Shown here piece by piece: positions 1-8,855 of a stretch of DNA of 50,119 nt (position 1 is the first letter of the stretch; the number at the start of each line of letters is the position of its first letter). Both the position numbers and the translations under genes were made by a program. Source of the DNA: Streptomyces sp. HPF1205 (lineage in GTDB: Bacteria > Actinomycetota > Actinomycetes > Streptomycetales > Streptomycetaceae). Location of the stretch: assembly GCF_020400825.1 (NCBI RefSeq), contig NZ_JAINVH010000046.1, forward strand, positions 1 through 50,119, in the 5' to 3' direction. A model generated the notes under the pieces. The model saw only the letters and a program-made list of their open reading frames with translations, was not told the DNA's origin and did not search any database.

Positions 1-2
1 AC

Positions 3-530
3 TCCCCGTTCTGGGCCGCACTGCCCGCCACTGACCGCTCCGCCGTTGACGGCCTGATCCGCAAGGACCACCGGCTCGCGGCGGTCAAGCGCCTGCGCGA
101 TGCGTTCCCCGACGATTCCGGACCGGGCCTGTACGAGGCACTCGACGTGGTGGCGGAGCGCTACCGGGAGCTGGGCCGACGGTTCGAGCGCTCCCCGACC
201 CCGCCGCTGAACCTGCCGGCGCTGACGGAGAAGGTGAACGCACTGCCGGGCCGGGCAGTGGCCATCGAAGCCCTGTGGGACGGCGACAGCGACGGCTGGT
301 GTGTGGACCTGATGGCGCTGACGGACGATCCGCCCGCCGAGCACCGGCTTGCGGGCATCCGGCACGGCAGTGACATGCGGCTGTTCAACGGCTCGGTTCC
401 GCCATGGCCCGAAGCCCAGGAGGCGGCGACGATCGGCCGTGCCCTGGCCGAGCACTTCGACGTGCCGTTCCACTTCGCCAGCCCCGATCGACCCGACCTT
501 GACGCTCCCCGTTGGAGGGCCATCTCGTGA
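3..530 (+). CDS. Hypothetical protein, 5' end outside the window
   Basis: The reading frame is open from the first bases and ends at TGA 528-530, so only the last 175 codons are seen. Third positions are almost all G or C, which supports real coding. The visible part is a soluble mixed helix/strand protein with an acidic central part (a WDGDSDGW stretch) and no signal peptide, membrane segment or recognised catalytic motif. It may be one of the many uncharacterised actinobacterial proteins of the SMI1/DUF type, but I cannot place it in a family. An internal GTG near 147 is unlikely to be the start because coding signal continues upstream of it. Confidence 0.7.
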   Translation, partial: SPFWAALPATDRSAVDGLIRKDHRLAAVKRLRDAFPDDSGPGLYEALDVVAERYRELGRRFERSPTPPLNLPALTEKVNALPGRAVAIEALWDGDSDGWCVDLMALTDDPPAEHRLAGIRHGSDMRLFNGSVPPWPEAQEAATIGRALAEHFDVPFHFASPDRPDLDAPRWRAIS

Positions 531-640
531 GCGTCCTCGGGTGTGCGAGAATCCCCCTCCCACACACGACGGCACAACTGCGCGCGTCCGGTCCGTCGTT
601 CCGTACGGAAGGCGCGCGTTCGAGGGAGAAGCGAGGCTCC

Positions 641-1117
641 ATGCGGGGAATTCGGGCGGTCGCGGTCTCAGGCGTGGGCGTCACCGCCCTGGCCGTGCTC
701 ACGGTGAGCGGCTGCTCCGCGTCCTCGCCCGCACCGCGCCCGGCAGCCGTCCACCCGGCCCGGACCGGGGCCGGCGTGTCCGCTTCGCCCACCGCCGCCC
801 CACCCGGCCCTGCGACAACGCCGACCCGACCTGCTTCCCCGCCGACACCCTCCGCCACGCCCCGCACGAGGTCCCCGCACACCGTCCGGCCCGCCACCAC
901 GGCCAGCCCGAAGTCGGCCCCCACCGCCTCGCAGACACACGCGCCGACTGCGCAGGACGGGCTCAAGGAGGATCCCGGCCCGCGTCCCACCGGCCAGGCG
1001 ACCGGGCCCGGGACGCACCCCGAACCGGGCTCGTCCGCCCCCGGCCGAGGCCCTTCCCTGTCCCCACCGGCCACGCCCTCCCCCGGTCCACCCCGCCCGG
1101 CTCCTGGCACCCCCTGA
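641..1117 (+). CDS. Proline/threonine-rich putative lipoprotein
   Basis: A 158-residue product starting at ATG 641, preceded by GGGAGAAG and GAGG purine stretches. Residues 1-25 form a short basic, then hydrophobic, signal peptide ending in a lipobox (VSGC), so the protein should be lipid-anchored outside the membrane. The rest is low complexity, rich in Pro, Thr, Ser and Ala, with no folded domain visible; it may be a cell-wall spacer. The frame stays open upstream to 512, but that part lacks a ribosome site. Confidence is moderate because low-complexity GC-rich frames can be spurious; the signal peptide and lipobox argue for a real gene. Confidence 0.55.
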   Translation: MRGIRAVAVSGVGVTALAVLTVSGCSASSPAPRPAAVHPARTGAGVSASPTAAPPGPATTPTRPASPPTPSATPRTRSPHTVRPATTASPKSAPTASQTHAPTAQDGLKEDPGPRPTGQATGPGTHPEPGSSAPGRGPSLSPPATPSPGPPRPAPGTP

Positions 1118-1358
1118 ACCGCGCAGGCCACCCGGGCACGAACATGTCCTCCCGGGACGCCGGATACGTACCGCCCGCCCCGCGCGACCCGGAGTTCCGC
1201 CGGCGCGCGGTGCGCTGAACCGGGCCCGGCGCTCAGCCGCGCGGTCCGGCGCGGGTGGCCACTGCGGCGGCTGTCGGACTCGGGTCGCAGGCTCTAAGCT
1301 GGACGCGCGCTTCTCTTGTTCTGCTTGGAGCACGGACGGCGAGGGGGAAATTCGTTCC

Positions 1359-2228
1359 GTGGAAAAGGTCGGGCAACAAAGGGATCAGTTGGCGTCGTTC
1401 CTCAAAAGCCGCCGTGACCGGATCACGCCGGAGGAGGCCGGTGTGGACAGCACCGGCGGACGGCGGCGCAGCCAAGGGCTTCGCCGGGCGGAAGTGGCAA
1501 AGCTCGCCGGGGTGAGCCTGACCTGGTACACATGGCTGGAGCAGGGGCGCAGCATACGGGTGTCGCGTCAGGTGCTGAGCAGTCTGGGCCGGGCCCTGAG
1601 GCTGGACTCGATGGAGACCGAGCACCTGTTCCGCTTGGCCGGAGAGGTGCCGCCGACCGATCACCGCCTTGTGGGGCTGGCCGACATTCCGCCGCCGTAC
1701 CTGTCCCTGCTGGAGAATCTCGACCCGCTGCCGGCGGCGATCACGAACTCGCGTTTCGATGTCCTGGCGTGGAACCAGGGTTACTGCGTGCTGTACCCGT
1801 ATTTCGAGGAGCTGCCGCCGGCCGATCGGAATGTCCTGCTCATGACGTTCAACGACCGGGCGCGGTCGCTTCTCCCGGAATGGGACTACCATGCCGCTCA
1901 GTTACTGGGCCTGTTCCGTTCGCACAACGCCGAACGCCTGGCGTGCCCGGAGTTCGCGGGGCTCGTAGATATCCTGCGCGCTCGTGTTCCGGAATTCGCC
2001 AAGTACTGGGATCAGATGGATCTGACGGTCGGCGACCCGACGGCGGCCCGTCTCGACCATCCGGTTCTGGGACGTATAGAACTGGAGTACACCAAGCTGC
2101 ATCTGGTGGGTATTGACGCGACGTTGTACGTGCACCAGCCTGTTACCGACCGCGATGCGCTGAAATGCCGGCTGGCCCGACTGGTGGCGGCCCGTCCGGC
2201 GTCCTCGTTGGTCGTTTCCGCTTCGTAA
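1359..2228 (+). CDS. XRE-type regulator with MmyB-like ligand domain
   Basis: A 289-residue regulator starting at GTG 1359, with GAGGGGGA 10 bases upstream. Residues ~10-90 are the helix-turn-helix: RRRSQGLRRAEVAKLAGVS and WYTWLEQGR are the signature of the actinobacterial XRE/MmyB family. Residues ~105-275 match the MmyB-like sensor domain (FDVLAWN, then LLPEWDYHA and LDHPVLGRIEL). Family members usually control a neighbouring oxidoreductase or transporter, but no obvious target is adjacent here. Codon 182 (1902-1904) is TTA, the rare leucine codon read by the bldA tRNA, so translation is probably developmentally timed. Codon use is also less GC-biased than in neighbouring genes, which fits acquisition by transfer. 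Confidence 0.88.
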   Translation: MEKVGQQRDQLASFLKSRRDRITPEEAGVDSTGGRRRSQGLRRAEVAKLAGVSLTWYTWLEQGRSIRVSRQVLSSLGRALRLDSMETEHLFRLAGEVPPTDHRLVGLADIPPPYLSLLENLDPLPAAITNSRFDVLAWNQGYCVLYPYFEELPPADRNVLLMTFNDRARSLLPEWDYHAAQLLGLFRSHNAERLACPEFAGLVDILRARVPEFAKYWDQMDLTVGDPTAARLDHPVLGRIELEYTKLHLVGIDATLYVHQPVTDRDALKCRLARLVAARPASSLVVSAS

Positions 2229-2453
2229 GGCCGATGCTCGCGCCGACCGGCCGGGCACGCCGCCGGGAACCCGAACCCCCGCGACTGCGGCTGTCCCCGG
2301 CCACAACCCCCGACGCGCACTCCACCCCCCTCCGGAGCGGTGAAGCCTGGCGGGGGGAGTCAAGGCCGCGGGAAGATCGACGAGACCCACTGATCAGGAC
2401 ATTTCGAGTGGACCTATGGCCAAACCCCAGCGCCGGGGGCGCCCAGCTCCGGC

Positions 2454-5180
2454 CTACGGCGCCGCCTCACCGAGGGCCGCGTGCAATTGACCGCGACTTG
2501 TTATGCCGAGCTTCGGGAACAGTTTGTACAGGTGAGCGGCCACGGTGTGGTGCGAGACGTAGATCCGGTCGGCGATCTCCCGGTTGGTCAGTCCTGACGC
2601 GGCCAGCTGCGCGATCTGCAGTTCCTGCGAGGTCAGCGTCGCCGCGGGTCCCGCCGTGGCCGCTCCTGGCACCGTCCCGCCGGCCGCGCGCAGTTCCGCC
2701 GCGGCGCGGTCGGTGAACGGGGCCGCGCCCGCCATGTCGAAAGCCGTCAGCGCGGTGGTCAGCTGCGTGCGCGCGTCCACGATCCGCCGGTGCCGGCGCA
2801 GCCATTCACCGTAGAGCAGACGGGTCCGGGCGAGTTCCAGCTCGGCGTCGACCCCCTCGGCCCCGTCCAGCGCGGCCCGGAAATGTTCGTCGGCTTCGGC
2901 GTCGGTAGGTGCCAGCAACGCGCGCGCCCGGTGTACGAGGAGGCTGTCCAGCCGGGCGCCGAGCCGCCGGGCCTGCTCTTCGGCATCCGCCACAAGCGGG
3001 CGGACCAGGTCCGGCCGATCGCATCCGGCCGCCGCCTCGGCCAGATCCGCGACGGCCCAGCGCCGGCTTGTGCGGTGCTGCGTCATCCGCAGCAGATGGT
3101 GCAGCGCCTCTGTGTGGTTCGCCGCGCACAGCGCCGCCAGTCCCGCCGCCCAGTGCGCGTCGTCGTTCCACAGGATCGCGGGATCCGCCGCCAGCAGTTG
3201 CCGGGCCCGGTCGAGGGCCTGCCGCGCGCGCTCGGGGTGCCCCTGCCACGCCAGCGCGCGGGCCAGGATCGCCGCCGCGGATCCCGCGGTCATCGGCAGG
3301 TTCATGTCCTCGGCCATGCGCAGGGCGTTCTGCGCCGTGATCACCGCCGACTGGATCCTGCCCTGCTGGATCATGAGGTGGGCCGTGCCGCGCAGGCTCT
3401 CGCACTCGTCGGCCGAGGAGTTCCGCGGCCGGGACTGGTTCTGCACGAGCGTCCAGCACCGCAGCGCGCTGGTCCGGCTGGAGACCGCCTCGGCGGCGAA
3501 GGCCAGCGACATGGCCAGCAGAGGACTGTCGGCGGCCCTGTCGACGAGCGTGGGCAGCCGTTCCCGCAGCCGCACCCCGTCGCCGACGTCGTCGACCAGT
3601 GCCATGGCCACATCCGTCAACGGGTCGTCCCCGGCGTCGTCGAGGCCGCGCAGGGCGGCCGCGACGGCCTGGCGCGGCCGCTCGGCCAGCCCGTGCATCC
3701 GGCATTCGATGGCGGCCGCCCACAGCAGTTCCCGCTGCCTGGGGTCGCCGTGGGGGTACTTGGCGGCCAGCGCGACCAGCTCCTGCGCCGGCTGACCAGG
3801 CAGCGCCGCCGTCACGTGCAGTACGAAGCGGGTGATCGCCAACGACTGCGCGCCGCAGTCCTCCTCGGCGAAGGGTTCGGCCTCCTCCAGGATGCTGAAG
3901 GCCTCCGCCGTCAGACCGGCACCGCGTGCGACGTCCGCGGCCGCGGCCAGCCGCCGTACGCGGTCCTTCACGTCGGGTGAGAGCAGCGCCGCCCGCCGCA
4001 ACATCGCGGCCGACTCTGCGCCCGCGCCCCGCGCCCGGGTACGTTCGGCCGCGCGCTCCAGGTCGGCCGCCACGGCTTCGTCGGGCCCGAAGGCCGCCTC
4101 GGCGCGGTGCCAGGCCGCCCGGGTCGGATCGGGCGCGGCATCCGCCAGCGCGCGGTGCACGGTCGCTCGGGCCGACAGCGGAGCGGACCCGTACACGGTG
4201 GAGCGGATCAGCGGATGCCGTACCTGGATGCGGCCGCCGCCCACGGTGACCAGGCCCGCCCGCTCCAGCGGCGCCAGCTCCCGCACGAGGCTCATGCCGA
4301 GGCCGCGGGCGGCGGCGTGGATCTCGGCCATCGAGCCGTGCCCGGCCGCGATCACCAGCAGCAGCAGGCGGCTGTCCTCGGGCAGCGCCTCCAGTTGGGT
4401 CAGGAAGGCGCGCTCGACACGCCGGCTGGTGGGAAGCGGCTCGCCGGAAAAGGCGACCGTACCGCTGCAGCGCTCCCCGAGGGCGGCACTGAGTTCGATG
4501 AGTGCCAGCGGGTTGCCGTTCGCCTCTTCGAGCAGTCGCTGCTGCAGGTACGCGTCCACCTCGCGCGGCGACTGCCGCAACGCGTGCGCCAGCAGTTGCC
4601 GCGCGTCGTCGAGCCGGAGCGGGCCCACCGGCACTCGGGGCACCCCCTCCAGGCGCACCGCCGGGCCGCCGAGGTCCGCCCGCTCGGCGCACAGCAGCAT
4701 CAAGGGCGCGTTGGTCAGGCGGCGGGCCACGAAGGCCAGGACGTCCAAGGAGGACTGGTCGAGCCATTGCACGTCGTCGACGACGAGCAGAAGGCGCCGC
4801 CTGCTCGCGGCCTCCTCCAGCAGGCCCAGCACCGCTAGGCCGACCAGCAGCCGGTCGGGGGCGGGTCCGTCGTCCAGCCCGAACGCGGTCATGAGCGCGC
4901 CCCGCTGACGGGGCGGCAACTCCGCGGCCTGGCCCAGCAGCGGGTGGATGAGTTCGTGGATGCCGGCGAATCCGACCTCGGTCTGGCTCTGGAAGCCGGA
5001 GCATCCGAGCAAGCGGTACCCGTCGGCGGCCGCCCGGTCCGCCGCGGCCTTCAGCAGCGTGGACTTGCCGATGCCCGCCTCGCCCTCGATCACCAGCGCC
5101 GTACCGGTACCGGAGATCGCGTCGAGCGCGTCGCCGATGACGGCAAGTTCCGCTGATCGCCCGAATATCACCTTCGTCAC
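2454..5180 (-). CDS. LAL-family LuxR transcriptional regulator (AAA ATPase)
   Basis: A 908-residue large ATP-binding LuxR-type (LAL/MalT-like) regulator. A Walker A loop (GEAGIGKST, about residues 33-41) and Walker B (LLLVVDDVQWLD) form the N-terminal ATPase. A long helical TPR-like middle follows, and the C-terminal LuxR helix-turn-helix has LTSQELQIAQLAASGLTNRE and the VSHHTVAAHLYKLFPKLGI recognition region. I chose GTG 5180 because family members begin just before the FGRSAEL motif; an in-frame TTG at 5207 would add nine residues. The gene is divergent from the HxlR regulator at 5226 and shares its promoter region. The target genes are not evident. Confidence 0.9.
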   Translation of the reverse strand: MTKVIFGRSAELAVIGDALDAISGTGTALVIEGEAGIGKSTLLKAAADRAAADGYRLLGCSGFQSQTEVGFAGIHELIHPLLGQAAELPPRQRGALMTAFGLDDGPAPDRLLVGLAVLGLLEEAASRRRLLLVVDDVQWLDQSSLDVLAFVARRLTNAPLMLLCAERADLGGPAVRLEGVPRVPVGPLRLDDARQLLAHALRQSPREVDAYLQQRLLEEANGNPLALIELSAALGERCSGTVAFSGEPLPTSRRVERAFLTQLEALPEDSRLLLLVIAAGHGSMAEIHAAARGLGMSLVRELAPLERAGLVTVGGGRIQVRHPLIRSTVYGSAPLSARATVHRALADAAPDPTRAAWHRAEAAFGPDEAVAADLERAAERTRARGAGAESAAMLRRAALLSPDVKDRVRRLAAAADVARGAGLTAEAFSILEEAEPFAEEDCGAQSLAITRFVLHVTAALPGQPAQELVALAAKYPHGDPRQRELLWAAAIECRMHGLAERPRQAVAAALRGLDDAGDDPLTDVAMALVDDVGDGVRLRERLPTLVDRAADSPLLAMSLAFAAEAVSSRTSALRCWTLVQNQSRPRNSSADECESLRGTAHLMIQQGRIQSAVITAQNALRMAEDMNLPMTAGSAAAILARALAWQGHPERARQALDRARQLLAADPAILWNDDAHWAAGLAALCAANHTEALHHLLRMTQHRTSRRWAVADLAEAAAGCDRPDLVRPLVADAEEQARRLGARLDSLLVHRARALLAPTDAEADEHFRAALDGAEGVDAELELARTRLLYGEWLRRHRRIVDARTQLTTALTAFDMAGAAPFTDRAAAELRAAGGTVPGAATAGPAATLTSQELQIAQLAASGLTNREIADRIYVSHHTVAAHLYKLFPKLGITSRGQLHAALGEAAP

Positions 5181-5189
5181 GCTAGCACG

Positions 5190-5225
5190 CTCACTTGGGC
5201 CGACCAACTCAGCTATACTACCCCG
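5190..5225. promoter_or_regulatory. Symmetrical bidirectional promoter between LAL and HxlR genes
   Basis: On the plus strand TATACT (5214-5219) ends six bases before ATG 5226, which predicts transcription starting at the A of the start codon, a leaderless mRNA. On the minus strand the same bases read TAGTAT (5220-5215), a second -10-like box facing the LAL gene. The -35 regions are weak. Overlapping inverted -10 boxes are a known source of divergent transcription. Confidence 0.55.
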
Positions 5226-5678
5226 ATGCGCACCGATCCGTGGCTCGACGACGCCTGCCCGATCGCACGCACCATGGCGGTGCTGGGGCAGCGGTGGGCG
5301 GTCCTGATCGTCCGGGAGGCCATGCTCGGCCGGTCACGCTTCTCGGAGTTCCGGGAGCGGCTGGGTGTGGCGTCCGACGTGCTGAGCGCCCGGCTGTCCG
5401 AACTGGCGGCGGCGGGCATACTCGAAGCGGTCGACTACCAGCGGCCCGGCGACCGCACCCGCAGCCGCTACGTGCTGACCGACGCCGGGCGCGACCTCGC
5501 ACCGGTACTGGCGGCGATGGGGCAGTGGGGCCACGTCCACCTGGCCCGCCCGCACAGCAACGGCTCCTACTTCGTCGACACCGGCACCGGCGAAGCCGTC
5601 GGCGTCGGCTTCCGGAGCCCGGACGGCAGCAGCGTGCAGCCGGCCGGCGTCGGCATGGTGGAACGGCACCACGGCTGA
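5226..5678 (+). CDS. HxlR-family winged-helix regulator
   Basis: A 150-residue protein with the HxlR signature: Cys10 in CPIARTMAVLGQRW, then IVREAMLG, FSEFRERLGV, LSARLSELAAAGIL and a wing with RYVLTDAGRDLAPVLAAMGQWG. The conserved N-terminal cysteine is the redox- or electrophile-sensing residue in several family members (established for HypR/YodB types). The start ATG 5226 lies six bases after a TATACT box, so the message is probably leaderless; no Shine-Dalgarno is present. It sits back to back with the LAL regulator, so it may repress itself and that gene from the shared region. The C-terminal ~40 residues are a family-variable tail. Confidence 0.9.
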   Translation: MRTDPWLDDACPIARTMAVLGQRWAVLIVREAMLGRSRFSEFRERLGVASDVLSARLSELAAAGILEAVDYQRPGDRTRSRYVLTDAGRDLAPVLAAMGQWGHVHLARPHSNGSYFVDTGTGEAVGVGFRSPDGSSVQPAGVGMVERHHG

Positions 5679-5921
5679 CCGTTCCGTTCCCTGACGGCAG
5701 CGCGGCGTCCGCCCCGGCCGCTCCACCAGCGTGCCGGGGTGAGCAGCGGACCCGTTGGGCGGCCGGGGCGGCGGGAACGGCGGGGCGGTGCTGCCGGACG
5801 CGGGCGGAACGGATCCGCGCGGGTTCGTTCCCGTCAGTCAAACGACCGATGCGCCGGCCTCTCGCACGGGGGCAGTCTCGGTCGGACACGACTGCGCGGA
5901 CCGCTCGTGAGGTGAGTGACC

Positions 5922-6200
5922 ATGTACAGAACCAGTTACCCCCGCCGGCTCAGACCTGTCGGTGACCTGTGGGACTGGCAGCGTTCCGCCGCCTGCCGGG
6001 GCATGGACAGCTCGGTCTTCTACCCGCCTGCGAACGAGCGCGGACGCCGGCGCAGGGAGCGCGAGGAACGGGCGCGCCAAGTGTGTGCCGGGTGCCCGGT
6101 CAGGGAGCAGTGCGCGGGCATGGCGCTTGCGGCGGGTGAGCAGTACGGCGTGTGGGGCGGCCTGTCGGAGACCGACCGAAACCGGTCCGGCGGGCGGTGA
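5922..6200 (+). CDS. WhiB-family iron-sulfur regulator (Wbl)
   Basis: A 92-residue WhiB-like protein. Its four iron-sulfur cysteines are visible: one in AACRGMDSSVF and three in the CAGCPVREQC block (C-x2-C-x5-C), followed by the family GVWGGLSE turn and a short basic tail. Wbl proteins bind a [4Fe-4S] cluster, contact the principal sigma factor and regulate development, redox or antibiotic responses in actinobacteria. The start is ATG 5922, five bases after GAGGTGAG; a GTG at 5916 lies inside that ribosome site. The gene is monocistronic, with ~240 bp before it in which I see no other gene. Which Wbl subclass it belongs to cannot be told. Confidence 0.93.
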   Translation: MYRTSYPRRLRPVGDLWDWQRSAACRGMDSSVFYPPANERGRRRREREERARQVCAGCPVREQCAGMALAAGEQYGVWGGLSETDRNRSGGR

Positions 6201-6255
6201 CCCGACGGTGGCCGCGTGACCCTGGCACTTCCGCTCTGGATCGCGGGCCGAGCGG

Positions 6256-6514
6256 GGCGCCGACAACCCCGACGGCGCCGCCCCCCCTGGAGTTCTTCCA
6301 GGACATCGCCGACACCGTCAAGAAGGACCGCTACGCCTACTGCACGGCCTTCTACCGCGACTTCTACAACCTCGGCGACAACCTCGGCACCCGCATCGGC
6401 GAGGAAGCCGTGCGCAACAGCTGGGACGTCGCTGCCGCCGACGGCTCCTACGCCGCCTCCGCCGCACCCCTGACCTGGTTCACCGACTTCCGCGCGGACC
6501 TTCCCAGGATCGAC
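6256..6514 (+). pseudogene. Fragment of a chloroperoxidase-like alpha/beta hydrolase
   Basis: Residues such as LEFFQDIADTVKKDRYAY, FYNLGDNLGTRIGEEAVR and WFTDFRADLPRID are the middle of cofactor-free haloperoxidase-type alpha/beta hydrolases. The upstream DNPDGA part of the same conserved block lies in another frame, separated by a run of seven Cs at 6281-6287, which indicates a +1 frameshift. The catalytic serine region (GHSMGG) before it and the Asp/His region after it are absent. The open frame continues to 6652 without recognisable homology. This is a dead internal fragment, not a working enzyme. Family assignment is from memory of conserved sequence. Confidence 0.75.
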
Positions 6515-6835
6515 TTGGGGCACTCAGGGCCCGGCCGGTGCGCGGACGACAGCGGTCGGCGCACCCGCCGGGCCCTTGGCAGTGGCGACTCCTCGGCTCC
6601 GTTCGAGGACAGGATCGACGTCCTGAGGCAGCTGCGCTACCCGGACAAGTGAAGCGGGCGGCCGGCGCCGGAAAACTGGTCATCTTCCGGATGCGGTGCG
6701 GCCCGGGCCGGACGATGCTGCTGCGTGGTGGTCACCGGGCCCGTACGCCGTCATCGGCTCCGGCCGGTGGCTGCGGCCGGTGGGTCCGGTCACCGCCGTC
6801 CGCGAACGGTTCACCCTGAAGGAGAACGCACAGTC
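6515..6835. other. No complete gene seen; tail of remnant and leader of rclA-like gene
   Basis: About 320 bp. An open frame runs from the hydrolase fragment to 6652 (ending RQLRYPDK) but shows no family motif. The last part carries the AAGGAG ribosome site at 6819-6824 for the downstream oxidoreductase. I see no hairpin or operator here that I can defend. Confidence 0.4.
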
Positions 6836-8224
6836 ATGACCGATTCCCAGAACGTCGTCGAGGACGTCGACCTGCTGGTGGTGGGCGGCGGCAAAGCGGG
6901 AAAGACCCTTGCCATGGACTTCGCGCGGGCCAGTCGCAGAGTCGTCATGGTCGAACGCGGCATGATCGGAGGCACCTGCATCAATGTGGCGTGCATCCCC
7001 ACCAAGTCCCTGGTGACGAGTTCCCGGCTCGTCCGCCGGGCGGCCGCCGCGCAGTCGCTGGGACTTAGCCTCGGCAGGCCGGAGATCGACCTGCCGGGAC
7101 TGCGCTCCCACAAGGAGGGCGTGGTCGCGGACATGGTGGAGCTCAACCACCGCCAGTTCCTGGACAGCGGGATGGATCTCGTCCTCGGTACGGCGCGCTT
7201 CGTGGCCGAGCGCACGGTCGCGATCGACCTGAACGACGGCGGACACCGGGTGGTGCGCGGCGCGGACGTCGTGATCAACACCGGCACCGTCCCGCACTTG
7301 CCCGCCGTACCGGGACTGGCCGGCATCGAACCGCTCAACAGCGAGACGATCATGAATCTGGAGCGCATACCGGAGCGCCTCGTGGTGATCGGCGGCGGAT
7401 ACGTCGGCCTGGAGTTCGCACAGATGTTCACGGCTTTCGGAAGCAGGGTGACGGTGCTCGACCGCAACCCGCGACTGCTGCCCCGGGAGGACGCCGACGT
7501 CTCCGGACTGCTCACCGAATGCCTGCGTGAGGACGGTGTCGAGATCCTCACGAGCGTCGACGTCAAGGAGGCCGACCGCGACGGGAAGGCCGTGCGCCTG
7601 GCGCTCGACGACGGCCGGGTACTCGTCGCCGACGACGTGCTGGCGGCCGCCGGGCGCGACCCGGTCACCCGCGACCTGGATCTGGACGCGGCAGGGGTGC
7701 GCACGGACGAACGCGGCTTCGTGCGCGTGGACGACACCCTGGCCACCCACGCCCCGCACACCTGGGCGGTGGGTGACGTCACGGGCGGTCCGCAGTTCAC
7801 CCATGTCTCACTGGACGACTACCGCATCGTCAAGGCCAACATCGCGGGCGATACGCGCAGCACCACCGGGCGCCTGGTCCCGTGGAACCTGTTCACCGAC
7901 CCCGAACTGGCACGGGTGGGAATGACCGAGGAGCAGGCGCGGGCCGCGGGACGCGACATCCGGGTAGCCAAGCTGCCGGTCAAGGCCATCCCGCGGGCCC
8001 GTACGATGCGCGAGACCCGGGGCATGTGGAAGGCGGTCGTGGATCGGAACACCGAGGAGATCCTGGGGGTGGCCCTGCTCGGCCCCGAATCCTCCGAGGT
8101 TGTCACCGTGGTCCAGACGGCCATGTGGGCCGGCCTGCCCTTCACCAGGCTGCGGGACGGACTCATCGCGCATCCCACCATGGCCGAGGGACTGAACGCG
8201 TTGTTCGCCGGCTGGGTGGACTGA
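6836..8224 (+). CDS. RclA-like FAD/NAD(P) disulfide oxidoreductase
   Basis: A 462-residue class I pyridine nucleotide-disulfide oxidoreductase. The FAD-binding GGGKAGKTLA is at residues 17-26 and the redox-active pair Cys48/Cys53 is in GGTCINVACIPTK. A second dinucleotide fold follows (VVIGGGYVGLEFA), then WAVGDVTGGPQFTHVSLDDYRIV and the C-terminal HPTMAEGLNALF interface. GKAGKTLA, the SLDDYRIV stretch and LPVKAIPRARTMRETRG are close to E. coli RclA, a flavoprotein Cu(II) reductase protecting against hypochlorous acid; mercuric and mycothione reductases are more distant relatives. The start is ATG 6836 with AAGGAG upstream. It stands alone between gene remnants. The RclA assignment is from remembered sequence; a role in reactive chlorine or metal stress is inferred. 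Confidence 0.85.
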   Translation: MTDSQNVVEDVDLLVVGGGKAGKTLAMDFARASRRVVMVERGMIGGTCINVACIPTKSLVTSSRLVRRAAAAQSLGLSLGRPEIDLPGLRSHKEGVVADMVELNHRQFLDSGMDLVLGTARFVAERTVAIDLNDGGHRVVRGADVVINTGTVPHLPAVPGLAGIEPLNSETIMNLERIPERLVVIGGGYVGLEFAQMFTAFGSRVTVLDRNPRLLPREDADVSGLLTECLREDGVEILTSVDVKEADRDGKAVRLALDDGRVLVADDVLAAAGRDPVTRDLDLDAAGVRTDERGFVRVDDTLATHAPHTWAVGDVTGGPQFTHVSLDDYRIVKANIAGDTRSTTGRLVPWNLFTDPELARVGMTEEQARAAGRDIRVAKLPVKAIPRARTMRETRGMWKAVVDRNTEEILGVALLGPESSEVVTVVQTAMWAGLPFTRLRDGLIAHPTMAEGLNALFAGWVD

Positions 8225-8314
8225 GGCGCGGGACCGAGGTGGCGGGAAGGGGGATGAGCCGTCCCCACGCGCACCTGGGCTTCGAGTGAGGGATCCGGGC
8301 GCCGGCCGGTGTGC

Positions 8315-8339
8315 CGCGGGCCCCGGGCACCGGCCCGCG
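8315..8339. terminator. GC-rich hairpin between convergent genes
   Basis: CGCGGGCC (8315-8322) and GGCCCGCG (8332-8339) form a perfect 8-bp stem with a 9-base loop. It sits between the ends of the RclA-like gene and the minus-strand YceI remnant, so it could end transcription from both sides. It has no U tract, as is usual in Streptomyces. Confidence 0.45.
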
Positions 8340-8387
8340 CGCCGGCCCGCCGGCTCCACCACGGCGAGCCGGCGGGGTCGGGCCGCG

Positions 8388-8855
8388 TTACTCCGGGGAG
8401 CGGCGCAGCTTCAGGTCGAATCGCACGGCCACCTTCCGGCCGACCAGGAACGACGGGCCGTAACCGAGTCCCGCGGCCCGCCGGTCGAGCACGGTGGTCG
8501 CGACGGCTTCGGCGGTGTCGTCCCCGTTCCGCTCCACCCGGACGTCAGATGTACTCCGCTGGTGACCCCGCGCAGCGTCATGTGGCCCTCGACCAGCCAG
8601 GTTCCCGGCTCCCGCGGTACGACCGCCGTGGAGCGGAAGGTGAGGTGCGGATGGGCCTGCGCGTGCAGGAAGTCCTTGCTGCGCACGTGCGTGTCCCGCT
8701 TCGGGTGGCCGGTGGAGAAGCCGTCCGCGTCCAGCGTGGCCGTGACGGACCGGGGGGCGCCCTCGGCGTCCACGGAGACCTCGGCGGACACGATCGGGAA
8801 CCGGCCGTGAACTGTTTTGAAGATCATGTTGCGAACGGAGAACGCTGCGGTACTC
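8388..8855 (-). pseudogene. YceI-family protein, 5'-truncated and frameshifted
   Basis: Read leftwards, FSVRNMIFKTVHGRF, GFSTGHPKRDTHVRSKDFL and the WLVEGHMTLRGVT region are the YceI lipocalin-like fold (polyisoprenoid-binding or stress-induced proteins). After GVHL the frame changes: DVRVERNGDD, then GLGYGPSFLVGRKVAVRFDL, continues in another frame to TAA 8388-8390. One missing base at about 8546 (a C on the plus strand) would restore a single frame. The N-terminal ~15 residues and the start codon are absent, because the sequence beyond ~8855 belongs to a TetR gene on the other strand. Two independent defects make this a pseudogene, although the frameshift alone could be a sequencing error. 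Confidence 0.8.

Noticed and set aside
2229..2453. Possible terminator between the MmyB and LAL genes
   Set aside because: The ACTCC...GGGGGGAGT pairing needs a bulge and a 21-base loop; too weak to list.
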